Assembly (NCBI GenBank): GCA_963795795.1
Contig: CAWCJS010000006.1
Span: forward strand, 1-64,000
Length of the DNA: 64,000 bases
Direction: 5' to 3'
From: Palsa-504 sp963795795
GTDB taxonomy: Bacteria; Actinomycetota; Actinomycetes; Streptosporangiales; Streptosporangiaceae
Shown: positions 49,829 through 59,238 of the stretch, in pieces
Position numbering within the stretch: the first letter of the stretch is position 1
How the letters are laid out: the number at the start of each line of letters is the position of its first letter
Made by a program: the position numbers and the translations under genes
The notes under the pieces: model-generated
What the model was told of the DNA's origin: nothing
The model's database searches: none
Seen by the model: the letters and a program-made list of their open reading frames with translations, nothing else

Positions 49829-50299
49829 TTAGCCGGTTCTGACGTCCGTCGGGCGTGCTTCGGACGGTTCGCGTGCGGTGGCCGCAGGAGCCACCTCATC
49901 CAGGGCCCGGGCGCGAACGTCCTGATCAGAGCAGAATTCCGCCCGCCTGGCCTTAAGGCAAAGCAGGCCCAGAAGGCGACCGTCGACGCTGGTGACAGCC
50001 GCTCGCCGCCGCCCGGTTGCGGTCATCGCCCGCCGCACCTCGGCCAGGCTGGTCCGCGGCAGCACCGTGCGGCCTGCGAGTCGTCCCAGCGGCGCAGCGG
50101 CAGTATTAAGCGCCTGGCACCCGACGATGTCATCACGTTCCACGACCGCCTCCAGGTACCCGGCCGGGCTGACGATGAGCGCGGCATGGACATGATCGTC
50201 GCGGAAGAATTCTCGTATCTCACCGACGGTGGCGGACAGCGGATGTCTTGTGGGAGTCGTGACCATCGCCTCGGCAGCGGTGCGCAAGAGCTCATCCAC
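49829..50299 (-). CDS. CBS-domain protein
   Basis: 156 residues. Two CBS repeats: AMVTTPTRHPLSATVGEIRE then HAALIVSPAGYLEAVVERDD, and GRTVLPRTSLAEVRRAMTA then RRRAAVTSVDGRLLGLL. CBS pairs bind adenosine nucleotides. No enzyme domain is attached, so it is a stand-alone sensor. The C-terminal ~25 residues look disordered. Neighbours give no clue. Confidence 0.8.
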   Translation of the reverse strand: MDELLRTAAEAMVTTPTRHPLSATVGEIREFFRDDHVHAALIVSPAGYLEAVVERDDIVGCQALNTAAAPLGRLAGRTVLPRTSLAEVRRAMTATGRRRAAVTSVDGRLLGLLCLKARRAEFCSDQDVRARALDEVAPAATAREPSEARPTDVRTG

Positions 50300-50581
50300 C
50301 GCTCCAGGATAAAGACCGATGTCCGTACCTGGTCAGCCGCTGTCCCGTCATGCTCGTAGCTGCCAGATCCCGCATGAGCGGCCGGTCAAGGCCCAGCGGA
50401 AACCAACGGCATACGAAACGCCTCGGGGCCCTTAGAAGCGGGCCGCGAGCCGGACAACCAAGAACGAGGAAGACCTACGCTCCGCCTGCCGAGCATGGAA
50501 CTCGGCATCCCCAGCGACCGGTTCGTTTGGTGTCACCATATGCGCACCGACCGTGGGACCGAGTTTCCCAGTCCTTCAGGT

Positions 50582-52672
50582 TCAGGTGCTCCCAACGTCA
50601 GCGTGCGCTCCGCCGACCTCCCCCTGAGAAGCCGACGCATCGACCCGGCGCGGCATCGCGCGCGCCAGCGTGATCTCGACTCCATGCACCGTCGTGCTGG
50701 CTCCCATGTCGCTCGCGGTCCCCGGGTTGAGGGCGTTGACGTTGGCGTGCCCGGCCTCGAGCTTCGGCCAGCGGCCTTTCGGCGAGAACGCGACGCCGCG
50801 CGGGAGGTCCGGGGAAATCACTACGGTGAGTTCTAGCTCGCCGACCGCGCCGCGCGCCCGCACGAGGTCTCCAGGGGAGAGCCCGCGCTCGGCAGCGTCG
50901 GCGGGGTGCAGCGCGATCGTGGGTGTCCCGAGCCGTCGGGCGAGTCGTGGCTCGTTGGCGAAGCTGTCGTTGAGCAGCCACGGCGAGGCTGGCGTGAGCA
51001 GCCGCAGCCGCCCGCCCTCCGGGCGCGGGTCGGCATGCGGCTGCGGGACCCGGGGATGCCCGTCAGCCTCGGCGCGAGCGCTGGCCAGCTCGATCTTCCC
51101 GCTTGGCGTGGGGAAATGGAGGTCAGGGAACTGCACGCGCGGCTCGCGATGGATCCAGATCGTCCCGTGACGGGCCAGCGAGGCAAAGTCGATCCCGAGT
51201 CCGCTACGCCGCAGCACCTCGGCGATGATCTGCTCGTCCGGTTCGTGCAGGTCGTCGTCGCCCAGCCCGGTCGCGGTGGCCAGCCGGCGGAAGATCTCGC
51301 TGTTAGGCAACGACTGGCCGAGCGGCTCGATGACTTTGACCTGCGCGGACAGGCTGAGGTGGAAGTAGGAGGCGACGAGATCGTCGGACTCGAGGAAGCT
51401 CGCTGCGGGCAGCACGACGTCGGCCAGGTCGGTCGTGTCGGTCGCGAACAGGTCGATCGCGACCGTGAACAGGTCGGCGCGGGTAAGTGCCCGGCGCAGC
51501 CGCGCCTGATCGGGGTTCGAGGCGGCGATGTTGATGTTCCAGCACAGCAGCGCGCGTGAGCGCTGCGGATCCTCGAGGCAGGCGGCCAGGTCCATGTGGC
51601 TGATGGGGTCGGGCGGTGAACCGGGAAGGTCCGCGCCGGCGATGTAGCCCTCGTCCAGCATCCGGTTGCCGGCCCCGTTGAGGTACAGGAAACCCGTGCC
51701 CGGCCGGCCCACGTTTCCGCTCAGCGCCGCCAGTTGCGCCACGGCGCGGACCGCGTTGCCGCCGCGCGGCTGGCGCTGGAACCCCTGGCCGATCCACAGC
51801 AGCGACGGCCCGGTGCCATACCAGCGGGCGGCCTGCTCGATCGCGGCGGCCGGCACGCCGGTGACGCGCTCGCCCCAGCCGGGGGTGCAGTGCTCCAGCA
51901 GCGGCTCGAGTTCCTCCCAGCCGATCGCACGCTCGCGCAGCAGCCCGTGGTCGAGCAGGCGCTCACGGCTGATCACGTGCGCGATCGCGAACGCCAGCGC
52001 GGCGTCGCTGCCCGGAAACGGCTGTAGGTGCAGATCGGCCTGACCCGCGGTGGGGGTCCGGACCGAGTCGACCACGATGACCCGACCGGGAGCTTCGGGC
52101 AGCCAGTGCTCATGCTGGTGCGGCGCGGACGCCGAGGGGTTCGCGCCCCACACCATGATGCAGGCCGCGTCCGCGGCGCTTCGCGGATCAAAGCCGTCCA
52201 GCGAGGTCCCGTACAGGTACTCCAGCGCCACGTGCCCGGCCTTGTTGCAGATCGTGTCCGGGTCGACCTCGCGGGCACCGAGCCGACGCAGGAACCGATT
52301 CGGGAAGTGGTAGCCGAGCAGCGCGAACGTGCCGGTGTAGTGAGCACCGAGGATCGTGTGCGCACCCGGGCCCGCGGCGACCTCCGTCAGCCGCGAGCCG
52401 ATCTCCGCCAGCGTATCGTCCCAGGACACCGGCTGGAAGCGGCCGCTGCCCTTCGGCCCGTCACGCCGCAGCGGCGTCAGCAGCCGGGCCCGGGGATCCA
52501 GCAGCACGCCGTTGTAGGCGGTCGCGCACTTGCGGCAGAGCCGCCCGCGGCTGACCGGATGCTGACGGTCGCCGCGCACCCGGCGGATCGCGCCGTCGCG
52601 CCGCGACACCTCGATACCGCACGCGTCGTAGCAGTCTCGCGGGCAAGTCGTGAGGATTCTCTCATCAGCCAC
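50582..52672 (-). CDS. molybdopterin (bis-MGD) oxidoreductase
   Basis: 696 residues from GTG 52672, which has GGGAGA upstream; an ATG at 52732 would add 20 residues but has no ribosome-binding site. The N-terminal [4Fe-4S] motif is TTCPRDCYDACG with the fourth Cys in GRLCRKC. ICNKAGHVALEYLYG and MVWGANPSASAP are cofactor-binding regions of the DMSO-reductase superfamily, and the C-terminal GDLVRARGAVGELELTVVIS through LPRGVAFSPKG is the dinucleotide-binding domain. No partner subunit is nearby and no Tat signal is visible, so it is probably a cytoplasmic oxidoreductase. Substrate unknown. Confidence 0.9.
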   Translation of the reverse strand: MADERILTTCPRDCYDACGIEVSRRDGAIRRVRGDRQHPVSRGRLCRKCATAYNGVLLDPRARLLTPLRRDGPKGSGRFQPVSWDDTLAEIGSRLTEVAAGPGAHTILGAHYTGTFALLGYHFPNRFLRRLGAREVDPDTICNKAGHVALEYLYGTSLDGFDPRSAADAACIMVWGANPSASAPHQHEHWLPEAPGRVIVVDSVRTPTAGQADLHLQPFPGSDAALAFAIAHVISRERLLDHGLLRERAIGWEELEPLLEHCTPGWGERVTGVPAAAIEQAARWYGTGPSLLWIGQGFQRQPRGGNAVRAVAQLAALSGNVGRPGTGFLYLNGAGNRMLDEGYIAGADLPGSPPDPISHMDLAACLEDPQRSRALLCWNINIAASNPDQARLRRALTRADLFTVAIDLFATDTTDLADVVLPAASFLESDDLVASYFHLSLSAQVKVIEPLGQSLPNSEIFRRLATATGLGDDDLHEPDEQIIAEVLRRSGLGIDFASLARHGTIWIHREPRVQFPDLHFPTPSGKIELASARAEADGHPRVPQPHADPRPEGGRLRLLTPASPWLLNDSFANEPRLARRLGTPTIALHPADAAERGLSPGDLVRARGAVGELELTVVISPDLPRGVAFSPKGRWPKLEAGHANVNALNPGTASDMGASTTVHGVEITLARAMPRRVDASASQGEVGGAHADVGST

Positions 52673-53014
52673 GGTCGATCTCCCATCAACGGTGCGAGCG
52701 AGCGTGCGGCCCTGGCCGGCGGTCGCAGACATTGACAGGATCAGGCTAGCGGCCAGGCGGATCCCCGCGGACCTGCGGTGGATCGATCACACGGCGGCCC
52801 GGCTGGACCAGCTCGCCCGGGCGGTTCGGTCGTGACCGGCATCGAGAAGAACGCCTTCCCCCTCCTGTCGCCAATCCAACGTCATGCGTGGGCGGCATCC
52901 TGCCCCGGATACGAGCCTCGCCCAGACCGGGCTCACCCTGGAACCCGAATCGCCGTGAGGATCAGACCTTGGCTTTTCGGGCTCTGTAGTGCCCGCATCG
53001 CCCTGAGAGATAAG
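52673..53014. other. intergenic, no gene recognised
   Basis: About 340 bases. A plus-strand frame ends RWIDHTAARLDQLARAVRS, which looks helical but has no supported start or family. The 3' part becomes AT-richer toward the next gene. Confidence 0.35.
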
Positions 53015-53452
53015 CTACCTTTTCCCGTACACTCGAAAGTCATTCTCACCCGCTACGGGGTTGTACTCTCCTTCGTGCCGAGCTTTCATTCCGTTCAGCC
53101 ATGCGAGCTTCTCTGATGAGGTCTGGAACGTGGTTTCGCCCACGAACTTATTGTGGGTGGGGCTCTCGATGATGCTCTTCCCCTTGTAGTACACGAGGAC
53201 AGTGTCGCCGTCGCTGGTTGTGTGGATCTGTCGTACTTCGTAGTCAATGGTTCGATCTGGCTTTACCAGCATGGTGATCGTCGCGTAGAACGTGGCGTTG
53301 TACACGCCTTTGGCCTCACCCTCGAGATTGGACTCGAGCCTGATGCCTTCGGGCGAGAAGTCCTTGATGCTTCTAGTTGTGTTCTTCGACTTCAACTCCA
53401 GGAGAAGCTCCTCATTTGCGTCCGCATGTTGTGATTCCATTTGGGATACCAC
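53015..53452 (-). CDS. hypothetical protein, AT-richer than its surroundings
   Basis: 145 residues; GTG 53452 follows GGAGGA at good spacing. After ~20 polar residues the chain alternates in a way that suggests a beta-barrel: GVYNATFYATITMLVKPDRT, IDYEVRQIHTTSDGDTVLVY and SPTHNKFVGETTFQTSSEKL, ending NPVAGENDFRVYGKR. The pattern suggests a small lipocalin-like or DUF3224-like barrel, but I recognise no family with confidence. Codons often end in A or T, unlike neighbours, so recent transfer is likely. It stands alone. Confidence 0.6.
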   Translation of the reverse strand: MVSQMESQHADANEELLLELKSKNTTRSIKDFSPEGIRLESNLEGEAKGVYNATFYATITMLVKPDRTIDYEVRQIHTTSDGDTVLVYYKGKSIIESPTHNKFVGETTFQTSSEKLAWLNGMKARHEGEYNPVAGENDFRVYGKR

Positions 53453-53694
53453 CTGATTCCTCCTTACTCATAAGGTGAACCTAGCCGGGTTCACCGGGGG
53501 CTCGGATCTTCGAGTATTGCCAGGCGTACCCTCGTGGCCGTGCGAGCCCTTCGCGACCGAGCCTCGCCGCCGGGCGGGTGAGCGGTCAATCGCCAGATCC
53601 TGGTGATTCACGCGCCGAGGGCACGGTCGGCGGCGTGGGCCCGCCGCGGGTCCGGCGGACCCGGCCGCACCTGCAGGCAGTCCTGCATCACGCT
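53453..53694. other. intergenic before IS630-like element
   Basis: About 240 bases with no gene. GGGTCCG-G-CGGACCC near 53650 is a perfect 7-base dyad that may be the terminator of the hypothetical gene or of an older neighbour. Confidence 0.4.
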
Positions 53695-54052
53695 TAAAAG
53701 ATCTTCAATCGCGAGGGTTACAGCGCTGTCGCGGCTAGTGGGTTTATGAGTCCGGCCTGGAGCTGGCCCGGATCATGCTGGCGGGCTTCGGCTCGTCGGT
53801 GACGGGCATTGCGGCGTAGCCGTTCGTGCTGGCTGGCGCTGACGGGTCCAGGGAGGGGCGTCATGTTCCGGACTGCTGTGGTGGACGCGGGACGGCGGGC
53901 TGGCTGTCCCGGCGGTGCTGGGCCGGCACCGGCTCCGGCCGCGGTATGTCCAGGCAGAAGGTGCGACCGCTCGGAGCTGCGTAAACGACGCCGGCGATCA
54001 GCTTGGCCGGCAGGGTCCGGTGCGTCCGCGCGCCCTGGCAGCCACGGCATTG

Positions 54053-54535
54053 TCAGGACTTGCCGGGGGGGAGCAAATAAAGGATGACTACCAGGAGTGT
54101 GATCCCGATCCAGCCGAGGATGATGCCCGCGGTAGCCAGGCCCGAGCCCGACTGCCTGCCTGCCGAGTTCTTGATCTGGCTGCGCGCCCGGTACCCGAAG
54201 ACCAGCGCAAGCACGGCCCCGATCCCCGCAAACCACAGCACTCCCAGCACCAACGACGCGATGGCCAGGCTGTTGACCTGGCTGAAGGCGGCAACGGGCT
54301 GGCCGGGCGGCGGCGGGTCGGCGGCGGCGGCGGCGACCTCTTCCGGTGTCCCGAGCCGTTCCAGCACGTTGCGCACAGCCGCCTTGTCACCGGCCGGGGT
54401 CTGGCGCAGCGCCTCCTGGAGGTGGTCGCGGATCTCGGAGACCAGCTCCTCTCGCCGGTCCGCCGGCAGCGCCGATGCGGCTGCGTCCAGGCGGCGCAGG
54501 TAGTCATCGGCCAGGGGGTCAGTGGTCACGCTCAT
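54053..54535 (-). CDS. HAAS-domain membrane protein
   Basis: 160 residues. The start DYLRRLDAAASALPADRREE then LVSEIRDHLQEALRQ and VRNVLERLGTPEEVA is the HAAS domain, which is usually found with PadR regulators. Two membrane helices follow (LAIASLVLGVLWFAGIGAVL and TAGIILGWIGITLLVVILYL) in a DUF4190-like arrangement. It overlaps the PadR gene by 17 bases. HAAS proteins are thought to be signalling partners of their PadR, here probably at the membrane. Confidence 0.85.
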   Translation of the reverse strand: MSVTTDPLADDYLRRLDAAASALPADRREELVSEIRDHLQEALRQTPAGDKAAVRNVLERLGTPEEVAAAAADPPPPGQPVAAFSQVNSLAIASLVLGVLWFAGIGAVLALVFGYRARSQIKNSAGRQSGSGLATAGIILGWIGITLLVVILYLLPPGKS

Positions 54536-54902
54536 CGCCCTGCTCTCCTTGTCTTGTCTGTCCGTGCGGTGTCACTAGCGCGTCGACGGCGTCCCGGAAC
54601 CGGGCCCACTCATCGCTGAAGTCGGCCAGCGCGCGCTTCCCGGCGTCGGTGAGCTGGTAGTACCGCCGCGGCGGCCCGGCTTCAGATTCCTGCCAGGACG
54701 TGCTCACCAGGCGGTCCCGGCGCAGGCGGCTCAGCAGCGGGTAGATGGTGCCCTCGCTGACTACCAGCCCGTCCGCCTCCGACAGCGTCCGGACCAGCTC
54801 GAACCCGTACTGCTGGCCGTCTCGGAGCAGCGCCAGGACGCAGTACTCCAGCGTGCCTTTGCGCAGCTGGCTTACCGCGTTACGTGCCTGGCCAGGTTCC
54901 AT
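54519..54902 (-). CDS. PadR-family regulator
   Basis: 127 residues from ATG 54902. LRKGTLEYCVLALLRDGQQY then GFELVRTLSEADGLVVSEGT and YPLLSRLRRDRLV is the PadR winged helix; RRYYQLTDAGKRALADFSDE starts the dimerisation helix. The operator TGCATGG-N7-CCATGCA overlaps its start codon, so tight autorepression is expected. The usual PadR-HAAS pairing suggests envelope-stress or efflux control. It lies inside the IS630-like ends. Confidence 0.9.
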   Translation of the reverse strand: MEPGQARNAVSQLRKGTLEYCVLALLRDGQQYGFELVRTLSEADGLVVSEGTIYPLLSRLRRDRLVSTSWQESEAGPPRRYYQLTDAGKRALADFSDEWARFRDAVDALVTPHGQTRQGEQGDERDH

Positions 54903-54922
54903 GCATGGCAAGGTACCATGCA
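54902..54922. promoter_or_regulatory. PadR operator
   Basis: TGCATGG-CAAGGTA-CCATGCA is a perfect 7-base dyad touching the PadR start codon. PadR sites are typically ATGT-like dyads with a similar spacer. TACCTT on the minus strand within it could be the -10 of a leaderless transcript. Confidence 0.65.
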
Positions 54923-55075
54923 CTGACCAGGAGGGCCATCCTGCCCTCCTGGGCGCCCGGCCAAGCAGGACAGCCTGTCCCGGTGCAACCGGCCAGCGTC
55001 CATGTCAGCGGCGTGAACACCGCCCAGGCCGAATGAGAAGTGACAACGGCGGCGCGGCTGCGCTATGCCGGAACC

Positions 55076-56150
55076 ATGAGGTACCCAGATGGCGGCGGGC
55101 TGGACGCGCGGGAACGGGCCCGCCGGGAGCGGGTGCGGCTGGCCGCGGCGGAGCTGATCCAGGCCGGCGCGAGCGACCGGGAGATCGCCAGACGCTTCCG
55201 GGTCTCGCGGATGTCGGCGAACCGGTGGCGGCGGGCGCTGGCGGCCGGCGGGAAGCAGGCGCTGGCCTCGAAAGGGGCGGGCGGCGCCCGGTGCAAGCTG
55301 ACCCCGGCGCAGCTGGCCGAGCTGGAGGCGGTGCTAGATGCCGGGCCGGCCGCCTGGGGCTGGACCGATCAGTGCTGGACGCTGGCCCGGATCGGCCAGC
55401 TGCTCCGCGGGCGGTTCGGGGTGGACTACAGCTGGCCGGGCTGGATGTGCTGCTGCACCGGCACGGCTGGAGCGTCCAGGTCCCGGCCCGCCGGGCCGCC
55501 GAGCGGGACGAGCACGCCATCGCCGCGTGGCGGGAGGAGACCTGGCCCGTGATAAAAGGACGGCGGCGGACCTGGGCGCCTGGCTCTGCTTTGAGGACGA
55601 GTCCGGCCAGGGCCTGAGGCCGCCGAAGGGACGCACCTGGGGGCGCCGCGGCCGCACCCCGGTGGTCCGGGTGACCGCGCAAGGCAGCAAGCGCGTCTCG
55701 ATCGCCGCGCTGATCGCCACCAGGCCCGGCACCACCGCAAGGGCCCGGCTGATCTACCGCACCCACCTCGATCGCGGGTCCGGCAAGCACCGGCGCAAGA
55801 GCTTCGCCGAGACCGAGTACGCCCGCCTGCTGGACGGCGCCCATCAAGAACTCGGCGGGGCGATCGTCCTGGTCTGGGACAACCTTCCCACCCACACCAG
55901 CCGAAAGATGCGGCAGCTGATCGCCGCCCGCTCGTGGCTGACGGTCTTCCAGCTCCCGGCCTACGCGCCGGAGCTGAACCCGGTTGAGGCGGTCTGGTCC
56001 AACCTGAAGAGATCCCTGGCCAACCTCACCAAGCAGCGCATCGATCAGCTGGTCACGCTGGTGAAGACCCGGCTGAAACGGATGCAGTACCGGCCCGGCC
56101 TCATCGAAGGCTTCCTAGCCAAGACCGGGCTCGACCTCACGCTTCCGTAA
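55076..56150 (+). pseudogene. IS630-family transposase, frameshifted
   Basis: ATG 55076 begins MRYPDGGGLDARERARRERV with a helix-turn-helix (ASDREIARRFRVSRMSANRW). The frame changes near 55432 (YSW to LAGLDVLLHRHGWSVQVPAR) and again at AAAA near 55557 into RTAADLGAWLCFEDESGQGL. The catalytic triad is complete: Asp in CFEDESG, Asp in LVWDNLPTH and Glu in PELNPVEAVWSNLKR. IS630 elements often use a programmed -1 slip at A runs, so the second change may be natural. The first is probably a lesion. Confidence 0.8.
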
Positions 56151-56291
56151 CCTCCACAATTGAAGATCTTTTAGCGGCATCCGCTCGGTGAGCTGATTCG
56201 CGAACCCCGCCCGATGTCCCACCCGAGCTCGCTCGTTTCCGCTAGGGCCTCGACGACCAGGTCGATGGGCCACATGCCAGTAACGTATGCC

Positions 56292-57065
56292 TCACTCGCA
56301 GCCGATGCCTAGCCAGCACCGATGGCCGGGGCCCGGGCCGTGACCGCTCGGGGTTACTCCTGTCTTCCCGCCCCCAAGTCGGCGGGGGCCGTGTTGGGCC
56401 GTGCTGGTGACGAGGTCGGCGGCGCAGTCGCGGAGCTTGCGGTGGGTCGTCTGGGAGAGGCGGGTGAGCAGTTCGAAGGCCTGCTCGGGGGTGCAGTGCT
56501 GCTGGGCGACGAGGATGCCCTTGGCCTGCTCGATGACGGCGCGGGTTTCCATCGCCCGGCGCATGTCCTCAGCCAGCGCGGCGGTGCTCTGGTAGAGGCG
56601 GGCGTTGGCGATGGCGACGGCGGCGTACCCGGCGAAGGTCCGGGCCAGCTCGATGGCGTCCTGGTCGAATGCGCCGGGCTGGATGGCGTAGATATTGAGT
56701 GCGCCGAGGACGGCTTCCTGGAGAGGCAGTGCCACCGACAGGGAGGAATGCACCCCGGCGGTGAGGGCTTGGCGGGCGAATGTCGGCCAGCGGGTCTCTG
56801 CCGCCATGTCGGGGACGGTGACGATCCCAGCCGACTGGGCGACTTCGAGGCAGGGGCCGAAACCGTACTGGTACTGCGTCTCGTCCAGATCCAGGGCCAG
56901 CTGACCGGCGAAAGCCACAGTGTAGGCACGGTCGGACTCGACCAGGGTGACTGAAGCGCCGGCCACGCCAGGTAGCGTCTGCCTGGCCAGCTCCGCGACC
57001 CGGCCGAGGACGGCCTGCAGGTCACTTTCGCCCAGTTTCATCCGGCCGAGCTCGGCGAAGGCCAC
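56292..57065 (-). CDS. GAF-ANTAR RNA-binding regulator
   Basis: 257 residues. Residues ~5-165 form a GAF domain (ELARQTLPGVAGASVTLVES, then GIVTVPDMAAETRWPTFARQ). Residues ~170-225 are ANTAR: LAEDMRRAMETRAVIEQAKG then ILVAQQHCTPEQAFELLTRL. ANTAR domains bind paired hairpins in nascent RNA and prevent termination. The GTG at 57065 is the only in-frame start after a TAG; relatives extend ~10 residues more, so the true N-terminus may be disturbed. The tail after ~226 is not conserved. Confidence 0.88.
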   Translation of the reverse strand: MAFAELGRMKLGESDLQAVLGRVAELARQTLPGVAGASVTLVESDRAYTVAFAGQLALDLDETQYQYGFGPCLEVAQSAGIVTVPDMAAETRWPTFARQALTAGVHSSLSVALPLQEAVLGALNIYAIQPGAFDQDAIELARTFAGYAAVAIANARLYQSTAALAEDMRRAMETRAVIEQAKGILVAQQHCTPEQAFELLTRLSQTTHRKLRDCAADLVTSTAQHGPRRLGGGKTGVTPSGHGPGPGHRCWLGIGCE

Positions 57066-57423
57066 GAGCGGGTCAAGTGGCGTTCCGGTGATGATGGCTC
57101 CAGCGCGCTAGGCCACCGCCAGGGAAGCTGCCAGCGCAGCACGTGGCGGTTACAGGGTCGGCACCCCCAACAGGGGGCGCTGCACGACCGTGACAGGGCC
57201 GGGACCGGCGCCGTGCCGTTCACAAGCGCTAGCTCGCTGCCTCCAGGAGGAGACAGCCACAGGACCCCAGCCTATCCGGCCCCGGCCCGTAACGGTTATC
57301 CTGGCCGTGGGCCAGCAGCGCGCCCGGCAGCCGAGCACGACTGCTGGAGGGCGTCATGACTCAGCTCGCGCGCCCAGACCTCGCGCACGCCTCACAGCGC
57401 GCTCACCCCGTCGGCTCGCCGAC
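57066..57423. other. intergenic, divergent promoter region
   Basis: About 360 bases between the divergent GAF-ANTAR and DUF998 genes. No conserved frame or clear dyad recognised. Confidence 0.4.
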
Positions 57424-58110
57424 ATGACCCGGGTGCAGCCGGGCAGGCTCGCGGAGGTCCCGCTGGCAGGGGCCGCCCCGCCGCATCTGCGCCGGGCGGC
57501 GGGCTCAGCGACAGGGCCACCGCGCCCGCGCCACCCGGTTCGGGGGTGGACAGTGGTCTCGGCCGGCCTGGCGCCCGTCTTGGCGACCGGGGGCTGGCTG
57601 GTCGCCGACGCGGTCCAGCCGGCCTCCTACAGCCCGATCCGGAAGACGGTCAGCGTGCTGGCTGGCCACGCCGGAACCGATCGGTGGATCATGACGGGGG
57701 CCCTGTTCCTGGTGGGCGGGTGTCAGCTCGTGACAGCCGCGGGCCTGGCCGGCGTCGGAGTACGTGCCCGCATCGTGCTAGCCGTCGCGGGCCTGTCCAG
57801 CATCGGCATCGCCGCATCTCCCGAACCCGCACGCGGCTCGACTCCGCAGCACCTGGCCTGGACTGCGCTTGGCGCCGTCGCGATCGCGGTCTGGCCTGCC
57901 TTCGTCGCCCGGCGGGCGCCACCGCGGCCGCTAATCCTGAGCAGCTACGGCTGTGCCGTCGTGACTGCCGTATTCATTGCCTTGCTCGGCTGGCTCGTCA
58001 TCGAGACCCAGGGTGGCAGTGACCTGGGCCTGGTTGAGCGTCTGTTCCTATCGACCGAGACCTGCTGGGCATTCGTCGTCGCCATCGCCCTGCGGCAAAC
58101 CACGGGCTGA
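57424..58110 (+). CDS. DUF998 membrane protein
   Basis: 228 residues from ATG 57424 (the longer upstream frame is Arg/Pro-rich and unlikely). Six hydrophobic segments with the DUF998 signature YSPIRKTVSVLAGHAGTDRW near the first extracytoplasmic loop. Function of the family is unknown. The last 63 bases overlap the 3' end of the convergent UPF0104 gene. Confidence 0.82.
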   Translation: MTRVQPGRLAEVPLAGAAPPHLRRAAGSATGPPRPRHPVRGWTVVSAGLAPVLATGGWLVADAVQPASYSPIRKTVSVLAGHAGTDRWIMTGALFLVGGCQLVTAAGLAGVGVRARIVLAVAGLSSIGIAASPEPARGSTPQHLAWTALGAVAIAVWPAFVARRAPPRPLILSSYGCAVVTAVFIALLGWLVIETQGGSDLGLVERLFLSTETCWAFVVAIALRQTTG

Positions 58111-59238
58111 CCCGTCCGGACCCGACGGAATAATGTCCGCGGGCTGACGGGCGTGGGCGGGCTTGGCGTGAATAAGTGCTGGCGCGTGCCGCCAGACCAG
58201 GCAGGCGATCACGCCGAGGGGGATGGGGGGCAGGTAGGTGACGGCCCGGTAGAGCAGCACGGCGGCTGTTACCTGCGCACTGGCGCGGTGGCCGGCGCCG
58301 GCGGCCAGGATGGCGATCAGGCCGAGTTCGGTGACGCCGAGGCCGCCGGGGGTGATGGGCAGCACGGTCAGCAGCCGGACGAACGCGAAGGCCGCCAGGC
58401 AGGTCTGCCAGGGTACCTGGGCCTGGGACAGGCCGATGCCGCGCAGGCAGGCCAGCAGGACGAGCCACAAGGTGAGGTTGCTCGCGGCGGTAGCGGCAGT
58501 GACCTGCCAGCCGCGCGCGGTGATCAGGGTGCCGGCCCGGTCCCGGAAGCCGAGCAGTGCTCCGGGGATGTCGACGCAGGCCGGCCGGCGTGCCACCCGG
58601 CAGGCGAGCGCGAGCGCGGGCTGCAGCGCGCGGCCCGCGCCGAGCGCGAACCATTCGCTGCGCATCAGCAGGCCGAGCCCGGCGGCCAGGGCGGCGAGCA
58701 AGGCCAGGCCCACCGCCGCGGCGGCGATCAGGCCGGCGCCGGGCCGGCTGACGGTCGCCAGGACCAGCAGGGCCAGGACCGGCAGGCCCAGCCGGGCGAA
58801 GACATTCCAGATTCCCGACACCAGGGTGTACAGCACGTACTCTCCGGTGCTGACGCCCCAGCTGGACAGCATCGCCCAGCTGACCCCCATGGCCAGGGCC
58901 CCGCCGGCGGGCAGGGTGTTCGCCACGGCGTTGGAGCCGAGGTTGACCACGGCCGCCTCGCGCAGCCGTATCGACGGCAGCACCGCGCAGATCATGACCC
59001 AGGTAGAGACCATGCTGGCCGCGGCGGCCGCAGCGACCAGCAGGACCTGCGGCCAGGCCATCGCGCCCATGCTGTCCCACACGCTGCGGTAGGACGCAAA
59101 ATGCGGGACGGCGAAGCCGAAGATGGCCGCGATGACGGCGACGGACACCGCGGTACGGAAGATCTCCCGGCCGGATCGCGACCGCGACCGCCCCTGACGC
59201 GTAACAGCGGCGGCTGGCGGTCCGGCAACGGCCGTCAC
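58048..59238 (-). CDS. UPF0104/lysylphosphatidylglycerol-synthase-type membrane protein
   Basis: 396 residues with about eight membrane helices. VVNLGSNAVANTLPAGGALA then MGVSWAMLSSWGV and FAFVRLLTVLPITPGGLGVT are conserved in the flippase half of MprF and in stand-alone YbhN-like proteins. It probably moves a lipid across the membrane. The C-terminus overlaps the convergent DUF998 gene. Confidence 0.88.
   Translation of the reverse strand: MTAVAGPPAAAVTRQGRSRSRSGREIFRTAVSVAVIAAIFGFAVPHFASYRSVWDSMGAMAWPQVLLVAAAAAASMVSTWVMICAVLPSIRLREAAVVNLGSNAVANTLPAGGALAMGVSWAMLSSWGVSTGEYVLYTLVSGIWNVFARLGLPVLALLVLATVSRPGAGLIAAAAVGLALLAALAAGLGLLMRSEWFALGAGRALQPALALACRVARRPACVDIPGALLGFRDRAGTLITARGWQVTAATAASNLTLWLVLLACLRGIGLSQAQVPWQTCLAAFAFVRLLTVLPITPGGLGVTELGLIAILAAGAGHRASAQVTAAVLLYRAVTYLPPIPLGVIACLVWRHAPALIHAKPAHARQPADIIPSGPDGSARGLPQGDGDDECPAGLGR

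Larger units (their letters stand above)
53695..56173. mobile_element. IS630-like element enclosing a PadR/HAAS pair
   Basis: AAAGATCTTCAAT at 53697-53709 and its complement at 56159-56171 are perfect 13-base inverted ends; similarity continues another 14 bases inward (about 22 of 27 overall). Both are bordered by TA, the IS630/Tc1 target. The right end overlaps the transposase stop. Only the right 1.1 kb encodes transposase; the left 1.3 kb holds a PadR gene and a membrane protein. Either the element carries passengers or the left end belongs to a second, deleted copy. Positions 53710-54052 show no firm gene. Confidence 0.65.
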
